Shown: positions 42,553-50,890, counted from the first letter of the stretch. The stretch: DNA of 64,000 nucleotides from VXYL01 sp965116345 (GCA_965116345.1 OZ220680.1:558001-622000); one strand, 5' to 3'. Notes: generated from the sequence alone by a model not told the origin. A program made the numbers and translations.

Positions 42553-44016
42553 TCACCTGCCGATCCGAGGCGCGCTTCGCTCGAGATCCCTGGGGTGGGC
42601 GATGCGACCGCGCACGGCGGAGGCGGCCACGACGACCGGGCTCGCCAGGTGCGAGAGCGTGCCCGGGCCCTGACGGTTCTCGAAGTTGCGGTTCGTCGTG
42701 GTCATCACGCGTTTGCCGGGACCGAAGGTCTCGCCGCCGGCGTAGAAGCACATGGAACAGCCGGACTCCCGCCACTCGAAGCCCGCATCTCGGAACACTC
42801 GATCCAGGCCCTCCGCCTCCGCCGCTCGCTTGACGCGGCCCGATCCCGGCACGCAGACCGCGGCCACACCGGGGGCGACGTGGCGGTTTCGCAGCAGTTC
42901 CGCCGCCGCGCGCAGATCCGTCAGCCGAGAGTTCGTGCAGGATCCGATGAATGCGGCATCGATGGGAACCCCGGTGATCGGCGTTCCCGGTTCGAGACCG
43001 GTATAGGCCAATGCCCGGTGCTGTGCGGCGTCCGCCGGCACGGGCACGCGGTCGCCAATGTTGATGCCGTGTTCCGGTGACGTGCCCCAGGTCACCCGCG
43101 GTTCGATGCCGCCGGCGTCGAACCGGATCGTGGAATCGAATACCGCATCGTCGTCGGAAGCCAGGGACCGCCAATAGCCGAGCGGCGGCTCGATGGGCGC
43201 AAAGCGGGCATTCGCCGTCTGGGCGTATACCCGTTCGTCCGGCCGGACGAGGGCGGTCACGGCCCCGAATTCCGCCGCCATGTTGCACAGCGTCATGCGA
43301 CCATCGAGCGGCAGCGCGGTGACCGACTCGCCACTGAATTCCACACCGGCCGCCTCGCCCCCGGCGACGCCGTGTTCCGCAATCAGGCCGAGCGCCAGAT
43401 CCTTCGCCGTCACGAAGGGTCCCGGGATGCCATCCATGACGACCTTGAGGTTCTGCGGCTTCGCCAAGCGCAACGTCGAGGTGGCCAGCACATGTTCGGC
43501 CTCGCTGGTACCGATGCCGAGCGCCAGCGCCCCCAACGCGCCGAGCGTGCAGGTGTGGGAATCCGAACACGCGAGACTCAATCCGGGCAGCGCGATACCC
43601 TGTTCGGCACTGACCAGGTGACAGATACCCTGGTCGTCGTCACCGACATCGAACAGGCGCAAGCCGAACGACTCGGCGTGGCGTCGCGTGGTGACGATCA
43701 GCTCCCGCCCCCCGGGGACGAGGGTCTCGTCGCTGCGGCCGGGCGTGGTGTCGACGATGTGATCGACCACGCAGAAGGCATGTTCAGGGCGTCTGACCGC
43801 CCGGGCGTCGGCGCGCAGCGTATCGAGGGCGATGCTGCCGGTACGTTCGTGCACCACTACCCGGTCCATGTAGAGCAGACTCTCGCCGTTGTCGTCCACG
43901 GCAATGCAATGGCTGTCCCACAGCTTGTCGAGGAGGGTTCGTCCCGGGCGCGACGGGTCGACGGCCGCCGATCCGGATCGGCGACCCTCGCGTATGCCTT
44001 GTTCGACGAGGCCCAT
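42553..44016 (-). CDS. leuC: LeuC-type hydro-lyase large subunit (aconitase family)
   Basis: 487 residues from ATG 44016, where GGGGAGGAAG gives a good ribosome site. It opens with RTLLDKLWDSHCIAVDD. The 4Fe-4S ligands are Cys in AAFIGSCTNSRLTD and two in SGCSMCFYAGGE; the signature LSLACSDSHTCTLGALGALA is intact. Aconitase-type dehydratase/hydratase with the LeuD-like subunit (61-bp space). The leftward operon starts 64 bases from the aldehyde dehydrogenase ATG with operator copy 4 between. Family activities include isopropylmalate isomerase, (R)-citramalate hydro-lyase and dimethylmaleate hydratase. The last three fit the neighbourhood. Confidence 0.9.
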   Translation of the reverse strand: MGLVEQGIREGRRSGSAAVDPSRPGRTLLDKLWDSHCIAVDDNGESLLYMDRVVVHERTGSIALDTLRADARAVRRPEHAFCVVDHIVDTTPGRSDETLVPGGRELIVTTRRHAESFGLRLFDVGDDDQGICHLVSAEQGIALPGLSLACSDSHTCTLGALGALALGIGTSEAEHVLATSTLRLAKPQNLKVVMDGIPGPFVTAKDLALGLIAEHGVAGGEAAGVEFSGESVTALPLDGRMTLCNMAAEFGAVTALVRPDERVYAQTANARFAPIEPPLGYWRSLASDDDAVFDSTIRFDAGGIEPRVTWGTSPEHGINIGDRVPVPADAAQHRALAYTGLEPGTPITGVPIDAAFIGSCTNSRLTDLRAAAELLRNRHVAPGVAAVCVPGSGRVKRAAEAEGLDRVFRDAGFEWRESGCSMCFYAGGETFGPGKRVMTTTNRNFENRQGPGTLSHLASPVVVAASAVRGRIAHPRDLERSAPRIGR

Positions 44017-44062
44017 TACTTCCTCCCCGCATTGCGAGACAACCGGTTGGGCGCGAAATAGA

Positions 44063-44080
44063 TATAATGATACGTCATTA
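44063..44080. promoter_or_regulatory. 16-bp palindromic operator copy 4, with overlapping TATAAT
   Basis: The operator is TAATGATACGTCATTA (44065-44080). It is overlapped on the left by a perfect -10 hexamer TATAAT (44063-44068). The last base of the site is the first base of the aldehyde dehydrogenase ATG at 44080. Repressor binding here would block polymerase directly. No ribosome site precedes that ATG, so a leaderless transcript or a start at GTG 44092 must be considered. Confidence 0.75.
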
Positions 44081-45504
44081 TGGCTAATACGGTGACGATA
44101 CCGTCTCCCCGGGGACGCAAGACCGCGTATCGATACGCGCCGAGCACGCCGGAAGACATCGCGAGCGTCGCGGCTCGGCTGCGCTCGTCGGCCTCCGCAT
44201 GGTGGGCGGCGGGGTCCCGTCATCGGCTCGGTGTACTCGAGTCCTGGCGATCCGAGCTGGTCGGATCACGCGGCGCCATCCTGGAGGCGCTTGTCGAGGA
44301 CACAGGGCGGTCGCTGCTGGCGACTGCGGAGTTCGAGGCCGGTGTGCGTCGCCTGGACTACTGGATCGCCAAGACTCCCGAGCTGCTGGGCGAGGCGTCG
44401 TCCGGCTCGTCCGCGATGGTGCCCACCGTCGAGTATCGGCACCGATTCTCGCCGCTTGGGCTTGTCGGCGTGATCGGACCCTGGAATTTTCCGCTGCTGT
44501 TGCCGTTGATCGACGCCGTGCCGGCACTCGCCGCGGGATGCACGGTACTCGTCAAGCCGAGCGAATTCACACCCCGGTTCGTGACACCGCTCGTGCGTAC
44601 GGTGGCGGCAGTGCCCGAGTTGGCGCAGGTGCTGGCCATTGTCCGCGGCGGGGGGGCAATCGGCGAAACCGTTGTCGATCAGGCCGATGCCGTATGCGTC
44701 ACCGGCAGCGTGGCCACCGGCCGTCTAGTGGGCGCCCGGGCGGGCGCACGCCTCATACCCGCGTTCCTCGAACTCGGCGGCAAGGATCCGCTGATCGTCC
44801 TCGCCGATGCCGATGTCGGCCTGGCCGTCGACGTGACGCTTCGCGGCTCGGTCATCGCCACCGGCCAGGCCTGCCAATCCATCGAACGGGTCTACGTGCA
44901 CGACTCGCTCTTCGAGGACTTCGTCACCCGTCTGACCGACGCCGCCAACCGGGTCGAACTGAACACCGCCCGCGTCGACGTGGGGCATATCGGACCGTTC
45001 ATCGACCCTCGCCAAGGCGACAAGGTCGAGGCGCAACTTGACGACGCCGTCGCCCGGGGCGCGATCCTGCACTGCGGCGGGATCGTCCGTCGCGACGGCG
45101 CGGCCTGGTGCCGTCCGGCCGTCCTGACCGGTGTCGACCACGACATGCTGCTCTACCGGGAAGAGACCTTCGGCCCGGTCATGCCCGTCATGCCGTTCGG
45201 CACCGACGACGAAGCCGTCCGTCTCGCCAACGACTCCGCGTTCGGGCTGTCGGCTGCGGTGCTCGGCGAGTCCGCCCACGCCACCGCCGTTGCCGAGTGT
45301 CTGAACGTCGGCGCGGTAAGCGTCAACGACGCGGGACTGACAAGCTCCGTCGGCGACGTCGAGAAGGACTCCTGCGGCGTGTCCGGCATCGGTCGCTCGC
45401 GGATGGGGGATAGTGGATTGAAACGTTTCCTGCGCCGCCATGCGGTGCTGATCCAGACTGCGGCACCAGTGCCGATCGACGCGTTCAGGGAAAGCGGCGG
45501 TTAG
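44080..45504 (+). CDS. aldehyde dehydrogenase family (NAD(P)+-dependent)
   Basis: 474 residues from ATG 44080. Signatures: VGVIGPWNFPLLLPLIDAVP, AFLELGGKDPLIVLADAD (catalytic Glu) and ATGQACQSIERVYVH (catalytic Cys), and LLYREETFGPVMPVMPF. It oxidises an aldehyde, often a semialdehyde, to an acid or acyl-CoA. It is a single-gene unit opposite the LeuCD-type operon, under operator copy 4. The start codon overlaps the operator; see that entry for alternatives. Confidence 0.9.
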   Translation: MANTVTIPSPRGRKTAYRYAPSTPEDIASVAARLRSSASAWWAAGSRHRLGVLESWRSELVGSRGAILEALVEDTGRSLLATAEFEAGVRRLDYWIAKTPELLGEASSGSSAMVPTVEYRHRFSPLGLVGVIGPWNFPLLLPLIDAVPALAAGCTVLVKPSEFTPRFVTPLVRTVAAVPELAQVLAIVRGGGAIGETVVDQADAVCVTGSVATGRLVGARAGARLIPAFLELGGKDPLIVLADADVGLAVDVTLRGSVIATGQACQSIERVYVHDSLFEDFVTRLTDAANRVELNTARVDVGHIGPFIDPRQGDKVEAQLDDAVARGAILHCGGIVRRDGAAWCRPAVLTGVDHDMLLYREETFGPVMPVMPFGTDDEAVRLANDSAFGLSAAVLGESAHATAVAECLNVGAVSVNDAGLTSSVGDVEKDSCGVSGIGRSRMGDSGLKRFLRRHAVLIQTAAPVPIDAFRESGG

Positions 45505-45560
45505 GAGCTTGCGCTGTACAATCGGCTGTAACCGACTAGGCACGGACGAAGACGCGGCGG

Positions 45561-45842
45561 CTACATGGCGTCCAGCGGTTCACGGACGGGCTCGGCATTC
45601 AGATCAATGTCAGCGAGCACGGGGATGTCGTGGCCCAGCTTCAGGCCCAGCACCAGCCAGTCCTCGAAGGTGGAGCGCAGCAGCCGCTGGCAGCCGGTCA
45701 GTGTCGGGTCGAACGCCACCACCCCGCGGCACGCGCGGACGCGCCCCGCGAACGTGCCGTCGTCGAGCTTGTCGTAGGCGGCCCCGGCCATGGCGTGGTC
45801 GATGTAGTCGGTGAGAACGCGGCACCCGCGCGACCGTTGCAC
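45561..45842 (-). CDS. HicB-like antitoxin, orphan
   Basis: 93 residues from GTG 45842 (ATG 45791 would be shorter). DYIDHAMAGAAYDKLDDGTF, RACRGVVAFDPTLTGCQRLL and FEDWLVLGLKLGHDIPVLAD match the HicB-like/DUF1902 family that reads 'YxxLEDGTFxGxIP..GxxAxxxTLxxCxxxLxxxLExWxxLGLxxGxxIPxxDGIDLN'. No HicA-type gene was found next to it on this strand. The start is uncertain because the family's usual first residue falls on a GTT codon. Upstream is a 650-bp stretch without intact genes. Confidence 0.65.
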   Translation of the reverse strand: MQRSRGCRVLTDYIDHAMAGAAYDKLDDGTFAGRVRACRGVVAFDPTLTGCQRLLRSTFEDWLVLGLKLGHDIPVLADIDLNAEPVREPLDAM

Positions 45843-46497
45843 CCTCCGGGACCGTTTCGTGTTCGCCGATAGCCACGGTCGGGCACTGTACGCCACGTGC
45901 CCGGCAGGCTCACGTCGACTGTGGGCCTGTAGCGGAAGCCGCCGCGCCCGGTCACGACCCCGGGTGTCGTACCACGTCGCAGCGCCGCTGCGCGGCGTGA
46001 GAAGCGGTCGCGGAAATCCGGTAGTGACGGGGCGCTGAAGGGGCTTTTCGGCCAATGGCGGCCAGCGCGTGCTAACAGGATTTCTCGTGCTGGCGTGCGG
46101 CAGCGCACCGGCGACGGCTCGTACGCCACACGCCGGGATCGCGCCTACACGCTCGCACAGATGGCGAACACCTGCGCGAACTCGCCTACCGGGGACTGCG
46201 GGCCAAACGGTCTCGTAATCGATCACCCGGATCTCCGTTCCGTCCTTGACCGTGACCTTGGGGAGAATATTTCCTTCCTCGCGAAACGGGCGCGTCGACG
46301 GAGCCTGCGGGATCTTGTTGGACCGCCGGTGTCCTGAAGCCGACCTCCAAGACCAGATCGCCAAGCCCGTCGCGCAGGGAGTCAGGGACGCGGTGGAAAT
46401 CGAGGGAGCCGTGCGCTACTTTGGCAGAGCGGGATTCGTTCCGGGCGGAAACGCCGGACACGTGCCCGCGCTGTTGAAACCCGCCAAGGGACGACGG
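45843..46497. other. stretch without intact genes
   Basis: I find no convincing gene here on either strand. On the minus strand, PKVTVKDGTEIRVIDYE (around 46210-46260) resembles the first residues of alpha/beta-hydrolases (TxKDGTxIxxxDWG), but the frame does not continue as one. Codon use is irregular and short frames overlap in all phases, as in decayed DNA. It is flanked by two unrelated Hic-type modules. Confidence 0.4.
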
Positions 46498-46728
46498 ATG
46501 CAAACGCATATCAAAGTGATCGTGGAAAAGCACCCCGACGGCTACGTCGCCTATCCTCTCGGCGTGAAGGGTGTGGTGGTCGGCCAGGGCGACAGCTACC
46601 AGGCGGCGCTCGATGACGTGCGCTCGGCGATCGCATTCCACGCGGCGACGTTCGGGCCGGATTCGTTGCTGGACGGCAACTCGCCGGTCGTCGAGGCGTT
46701 CGTCGCCGAGGCAAACATGGCCAGCTAG
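46498..46728 (+). CDS. hicB: HicB-type antitoxin
   Basis: 76 residues from ATG 46498 (AAGGGA upstream). HIKVIVEKHPDGYVAYPLGV and KGVVVGQGDSYQAALDDVRS, then AIAFHAATFGPDSLL, are the partial RNase-H fold of HicB antitoxins ('VxxExxxDGYVAYP.G..G.VxxGxTxEEAL'). It is followed three bases later by hicA, making a complete module. No DNA-binding C-terminal domain is evident, so autoregulation may be weak. Confidence 0.85.
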   Translation: MQTHIKVIVEKHPDGYVAYPLGVKGVVVGQGDSYQAALDDVRSAIAFHAATFGPDSLLDGNSPVVEAFVAEANMAS

Positions 46729-46731
46729 GCC

Positions 46732-46971
46732 GTGACGCGGTTCCCGAAGGACGCGCCCCGCCGCAGGGTCGTCCGCGCCTTGGGCGAACTCGGATTCGAG
46801 GTCGTCCGCGAGGGCAGCCACATCGCCATGCGGCGAACCAACGACGACGGCAGCGTGACCCCGTTGACGATGCCAAACCATGCGCGGCTCAAGTCGTCGA
46901 CCTTGCGCGCGATCTGCAACCAGTCGGGGGTGAGCCGGGCGGACTTTCTGGTGGCGTACGGGCGCGCCTAG
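46732..46971 (+). CDS. hicA: HicA-type mRNA interferase toxin
   Basis: 79 residues from GTG 46732, right after hicB. VVRALGELGFEVVREGSHIA and MRRTNDDGSVTPLTMPNHAR contain the dsRBD-like HicA fold with the catalytic histidine (GSHIAM). The tail STLRAICNQSGVSRADF is typical. HicA cleaves mRNA and is neutralised by HicB. Length is normal. Confidence 0.88.
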   Translation: MTRFPKDAPRRRVVRALGELGFEVVREGSHIAMRRTNDDGSVTPLTMPNHARLKSSTLRAICNQSGVSRADFLVAYGRA

Positions 46972-47009
46972 CGGCCTGCCGCGGGTCTGGCCGACCCTTC
47001 GCTGCATCG

Positions 47010-47105
47010 AGGCGGCCGGCCTTCCGCGCGCCTGGAAAGGGCTACCAGACGCGCATCAACCGCGTGCTGGAAAGCTACGTCCGGGCACGAGGTGGAGCGG
47101 GATAG
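47010..47105 (+). pseudogene. BrnA-like antitoxin C-terminal remnant
   Basis: A 5'-truncated frame reads FRAPGKGYQTRINRVLESYV then RARGGAG and a stop, a match to the C-terminal ribbon-helix-helix end of BrnA/CopG-like antitoxins (WFKAQGxGYQTRINxVLRxYM). There is no start or N-terminal part. It lies within the 334-bp gap between hicA and the next convergent gene, which holds nothing else recognisable. Confidence 0.45.
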
Positions 47106-47305
47106 CGCCTCTTCGGCTCGCGCGAGGGTTTTCCGGCTGCCGAAATCGGAAGGGTTCTGGAGACGAACGCGGCACCTCACAACGGTGAGCAACGGTGATG
47201 GCGCTGTGCGACTGACCGGACCACGCTACCATGCGCGGCCATGAGCAAACCCGATTCTTCCGACGAACGTGGGAGAACGCGTCAGCGTTCTCGATCGCGT
47301 CGCGC

Positions 47306-48301
47306 CTAGTCTCCGACCTTGACCACCGTCTTGCCGAAAGTCTCGCCCGCCATGAGGGCGCAGAACGCGGCCGGCGCCTGGTCCAGTCCTTCGAAGACGT
47401 GCTCCCTGAATTTCAGCGCACCCTGGGCCACACGCTCGGCGAGGTCGGTCTCCATGGACGGGCGAAGACCCTCGTGGTCGTAGACGACGAGGCCGCTGAC
47501 GGTGGCGCGGGCTCGGATGATCAGGCCGGGATTGGGGCCCGGCGGGGCATCTTCACCGTTGTATTGATCCATCAAGCCGCACAGCACGACGCGGGCCTCC
47601 ATGGCAAGGCGTTCCATGGCGGCCTTCAGCATGTCGCCCCCAACGTTGTCGAAGTAGGCGTCGATACCATCGGGGCAAGCGACGGCGAGAGCATCGCGAA
47701 TCGGCCGGTCGCGGCGATTGATCGCGACGTCGAAGCCCGCTTCCTCGCGCAGCCAATGGCACTTTTCGGGGCTGCCGACGACGCCCACGACCCGTGCGCC
47801 GGCGGCCCGGCACAACTGGCCGACGGTGGCGCCCACCGGTCCGGACGCCGCCGAGACCAGGATGGTCTGTCCCGCTTCGGGGCGCAGTAGGCGCTTGACC
47901 CCGGCGTAGGCGGTGAGTCCGGGCATGCCCAGCACGCCAAGGGCCAGGGACGGCGGATCGGTTGCGGCCGGAATGGGCACCAGACCTTCGACAGGCAGTC
48001 GTACGGACTTCTGCCAGGGACCGAAACCGCGCAGCAGGTCGCCGGCCCGGAATCCGTCCGAATCCTCGGTGACGCGGAGCACCAGTTCGCTGTTCATGGC
48101 GTCTCCGAGGGCGATGGGAGCGGTTATGTGTCTGCCGCTCAGCCGCCCGCGGAGGTACGGATCCACCGACGCGTACAGTACGTCCGCAAGAACGCCGGGA
48201 CCATTGAGCGGCGGCGCGGGTCGCAGGGCGAAATCCGACGCGGCCGGCAGCCCCGCCGGAAGCCGCACGACGACGACCTGCGGGTTGGCAATGTTGCTCA
48301 C
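47306..48301 (-). CDS. MDR-type NADPH-dependent oxidoreductase (CurA/PTGR-like)
   Basis: 331 residues from GTG 48301 in a GTGA overlap. SVDPYLRGRLSG is the substrate-pocket signature of the leukotriene B4 12-hydroxydehydrogenase/CurA group. The cofactor site is TILVSAASGPVGATVGQLCR, then VVGVVGSPEKCHWL and DAYFDNVGGDML. It lacks zinc ligands, as usual. These enzymes reduce C=C bonds of unsaturated carbonyls. Last gene of a leftward operon with VOC, hypothetical and methyltransferase genes. Confidence 0.9.
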   Translation of the reverse strand: MSNIANPQVVVVRLPAGLPAASDFALRPAPPLNGPGVLADVLYASVDPYLRGRLSGRHITAPIALGDAMNSELVLRVTEDSDGFRAGDLLRGFGPWQKSVRLPVEGLVPIPAATDPPSLALGVLGMPGLTAYAGVKRLLRPEAGQTILVSAASGPVGATVGQLCRAAGARVVGVVGSPEKCHWLREEAGFDVAINRRDRPIRDALAVACPDGIDAYFDNVGGDMLKAAMERLAMEARVVLCGLMDQYNGEDAPPGPNPGLIIRARATVSGLVVYDHEGLRPSMETDLAERVAQGALKFREHVFEGLDQAPAAFCALMAGETFGKTVVKVGD

Positions 48302-49182
48302 GCGGCCTCCACCACTTCGAACAGAGTGCCGTCCGGTCCGGCGTGCGTTGCACTTCGTCGACCGCCGTAGAGTACCCCGGGGTGTACCGTCGGAGCGGCG
48401 ATCAGCGACGCATCGTCGTCCTCGATGCGCGCGGTCAGGAGCGTCGTCATGGCGATACCGGGCGGAAGATGACCGGCATGTCGAGGACGCGAACGGGCGT
48501 CGGCCGGCAACTGATCGACCTCGAGAAGGATGTTCGATTCGTGAACCATGGTCGAGACCGCGAAGGTTTTCGACGCTGCCGTGGCGAACGCGTCGGCGAG
48601 CATCTTGTAGACGATGTCCATCCGACGCCCGATCTTCAGCCCGAGATGGCGCACCATCCACCGTTGCGACACGGCCAGGTCGCTCGCCGCGACCACGTTG
48701 ATGAAGAGGTGGTCGACCAGGCTCTGCGCCCGGGGAAGCACGAAGCCCGCCGGGTCCGCCTCGATCTGGGTGAGGTAGCAGACCTCGCCGTCCGGCCCTT
48801 GGACCTGCATGGCGTGGATTCCGTCGAGGCCGTCGATGGGGCGGGGCTCGCCAAGGACGACGAAGGGCGAATCGCGAAGGCGCTCGGAGACGAGGCGCAG
48901 ATCCTGGACGCAGAACTCCAACGCCGCCCATCCGTAGGTAACCAGGGGGACGAAATCGTCGACGCGAGGCACCTCGACCAAGCGCAGGTAGACCTCGGCA
49001 CCGGAGGCCGGCTGCAGGATCGCGTGCGCCGAACCCGATGCCTTCGGGGTACCCCAGGCGGCGGCCAAGGGCGCGTCGACGACCCCGGTTTCCACCGTGC
49101 GGTAGCCGAGATAGCGCTCGTAGAGAGCGCGGCTCGCGCCAATATCCGCGACGCTGACGGTGCCTGCGCGCAGCAGGTTCAT
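48298..49182 (-). CDS. two-module VOC family protein
   Basis: 294 residues from ATG 49182. Two consecutive VOC units: the first begins AGTVSVADIGASRALYERYL (residues ~5-25), the second HLFINVVAASDLAVSQRWMV (about 145-165), ending GPDGTLFEVVEAA. This is the size of extradiol-dioxygenase or hydroxyphenylpyruvate-dioxygenase-like folds, but the metal triad (H, H, E) could not be confidently placed. The start overlaps nothing upstream; the stop overlaps the oxidoreductase start. Function in the pathway: isomerisation, ring cleavage or binding. Uncertain. Confidence 0.75.
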   Translation of the reverse strand: MNLLRAGTVSVADIGASRALYERYLGYRTVETGVVDAPLAAAWGTPKASGSAHAILQPASGAEVYLRLVEVPRVDDFVPLVTYGWAALEFCVQDLRLVSERLRDSPFVVLGEPRPIDGLDGIHAMQVQGPDGEVCYLTQIEADPAGFVLPRAQSLVDHLFINVVAASDLAVSQRWMVRHLGLKIGRRMDIVYKMLADAFATAASKTFAVSTMVHESNILLEVDQLPADARSRPRHAGHLPPGIAMTTLLTARIEDDDASLIAAPTVHPGVLYGGRRSATHAGPDGTLFEVVEAA

Positions 49183-49201
49183 GGCGTGACCTTGGGATAG
49201 G

Positions 49202-49579
49202 TCACTCGTCGACCATGGTGTTGCCGGCCTCTTCGGAGGTCGGCTCATCGGTTCCCAAGGCTTCGATTTCCTGTTGCACGATGCGCAGGATCCGCGCCAG
49301 GTACTCCTCGGTCCATCGACCGCGTTCGGCCTGCCGCTCGGCCGTCGGCTCGAAGCTCTCGATGTCCTCCCGGGAGATGCTGCCCCGTGCGTCGAGCAAC
49401 GCCTCGATGGTGTCGAGGCGCTGGCGCAGGACCGCGACTTCTCCCGCCACGGCCATGACGATCGACAGCACGCGTTCGACATCGGGGTCGCGGAAGAAAA
49501 CCGGGCGCTTGCCTCTCGCCTTGGCGCCCGCGAGACGGACAACGTCCTCGAGTTCCGGGGGCCGGGAACGTTCGGGCAT
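49202..49579 (-). CDS. hypothetical protein, coiled-coil
   Basis: 125 residues from ATG 49579, where GGGGG lies upstream; a longer frame from 49672 overlaps the methyltransferase. Mostly helical: FFRDPDVERVLSIVMAVAGE, VAVLRQRLDTIEALLDARGS, then ARILRIVQQEIEAL. It has no signal peptide, no membrane helix and no known motif. Position between VOC and methyltransferase genes in one operon suggests a small accessory or partner subunit. Confidence 0.6.
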   Translation of the reverse strand: MPERSRPPELEDVVRLAGAKARGKRPVFFRDPDVERVLSIVMAVAGEVAVLRQRLDTIEALLDARGSISREDIESFEPTAERQAERGRWTEEYLARILRIVQQEIEALGTDEPTSEEAGNTMVDE

Positions 49580-49595
49580 CGCCGACCCCCCGAAA

Positions 49596-50828
49596 TCAGG
49601 CGCGGACCCGGGCGCCGGTGATCCGCCAGGCGGGTCTGCGACCGTAGTCCTCGGCGGCGTCGCTTGCGGCATCCGGGAATCGGTTACCGTCGACCTCGGC
49701 CACCACTTGGCCGTGGATCAGCTCCTCGGGCTCGAATCCGGCGTCCACCATGACCGCGTCGAGATCGATTTCGTGCAGCTTGGTCCAGAACGGCTCGTTG
49801 TTGTTGAACGCGTCCCAGTCGCGCATGGCCTGCTCGAAGAGCGGCATGTCGGCATCGTAGGCAGCCTGCTCGAGGTGGATCACGAGGCCGCCCGGTGCGC
49901 TCAACCGCCGGTTTTCCGCCATGATCCGGCGCAGTGCCGGGAGCGAGGTTTCGTGCAGAAACATCGTGCTCTGGATCCAATCGAAACCCGCGTCGGCGAA
50001 CTCGACCAGGTCGGTCGCATCGGCCTGCATGAACACCACGTTTCCGATGCCCAGACCCGCGGCACGGGCGGCGCCATAGCGCAGCATCGGCGCCGCGACG
50101 TCAACGGCGACGACTTCGGCATCCGGAAACGCCCGGGCAATGGGCAGCACGTTGTGACCGAGGCCGCAGCCGATATCGAGAATGCGCCGAGGCCGGAACT
50201 CGGGATAGTGGCGCCTCAGGTAGCGGACCACGCCGCGACCGCCGCCGTCGGTGTACCTGCCGAGCATCCCCGCGGTGGTGACGAACATGCCGGAGTCGTA
50301 GTTGGCGGCACCGCTTACGTCATCCGCACAGCGTTCTCCGTGATAGCTACCGGGCATGCAATGATGATCGACGGCCGTCAGGTACTTCGGCATGGCCAGA
50401 TCAGCGTTCAACTTCAGCCTCTCGTCGGTGACCGCGGCCCGGGTCTTGGCGAGAAGCCTGCCAAGCTGGGGCAGCACCACCGATAGACCGGCCTGTTGGC
50501 GCATCTCCATGGCATTGCGACGCAGCGCGCTCCAGGTCTGGTAGATGGCCTCGCGGCCGAGCGACCGGCGAACTTCGTGCCGGTCCTTCGGCTCGCGGCC
50601 ATTGTTGTTGTGGAACGTCGGTTCGACCCGGCGACGGTATGCCGTCTCGACACCCGGCATCACGCGAGTCGCGAGGTGACGGTTGAGATGCGCGAGAAAG
50701 TTGTAGCGCTCGGTCTGATCGTGGGTGGTGACGGGAAAGACGGCGTGTCGACCTACCGAGCGGTAGTCCGGAAGGCCGTCTGAGGGGGGGCCATCCCAAG
50801 GGGAAGCGTCGTATTGTCCGTGCGCCAT
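49596..50828 (-). CDS. class I SAM methyltransferase with long N-terminal domain
   Basis: 410 residues. The SAM-binding motif RRILDIGCGLGHNVLPIARA (motif I, about residue 215) is followed by VVAVDVAAPMLRYGAARA (motif II) and FDWIQSTMFLHETSLP, so the C-terminal half is a Methyltransf_11/25-type enzyme. The first ~190 residues (NNNGREPKDRHEVRRSLGRE, AIYQTWSALRRNAMEMRQQA) are helical and of unknown family, perhaps a substrate-recognition domain. It is the first gene of the leftward operon, opposite the twelve-gene operon, with operator copy 5 between them. The methyl acceptor is unknown. Confidence 0.82.
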   Translation of the reverse strand: MAHGQYDASPWDGPPSDGLPDYRSVGRHAVFPVTTHDQTERYNFLAHLNRHLATRVMPGVETAYRRRVEPTFHNNNGREPKDRHEVRRSLGREAIYQTWSALRRNAMEMRQQAGLSVVLPQLGRLLAKTRAAVTDERLKLNADLAMPKYLTAVDHHCMPGSYHGERCADDVSGAANYDSGMFVTTAGMLGRYTDGGGRGVVRYLRRHYPEFRPRRILDIGCGLGHNVLPIARAFPDAEVVAVDVAAPMLRYGAARAAGLGIGNVVFMQADATDLVEFADAGFDWIQSTMFLHETSLPALRRIMAENRRLSAPGGLVIHLEQAAYDADMPLFEQAMRDWDAFNNNEPFWTKLHEIDLDAVMVDAGFEPEELIHGQVVAEVDGNRFPDAASDAAEDYGRRPAWRITGARVRA

Positions 50829-50874
50829 ATTTCGCCGCCCGCGAGACAGAGGACCTCGCGTTGAATAAACGTCC

Positions 50875-50890
50875 TATTAGTATATCATTA
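50875..50890. promoter_or_regulatory. 16-bp palindromic operator, copy 5
   Basis: TATTAGTATATCATTA, the most divergent left arm but an intact right arm (ATCATTA). TTGAAT at 50861-50866 and TATCAT at 50883-50888, 16 bases apart, form a plausible promoter whose -10 lies inside the site. It controls the divergent methyltransferase operon and the twelve-gene operon. Confidence 0.7.

Noticed and set aside
41842..44016. LeuCD as leucine biosynthesis
   Set aside because: No leuA or leuB is near, and the operon shares the operator of the catabolic genes. A catabolic hydratase is more likely, though isopropylmalate isomerase cannot be excluded.
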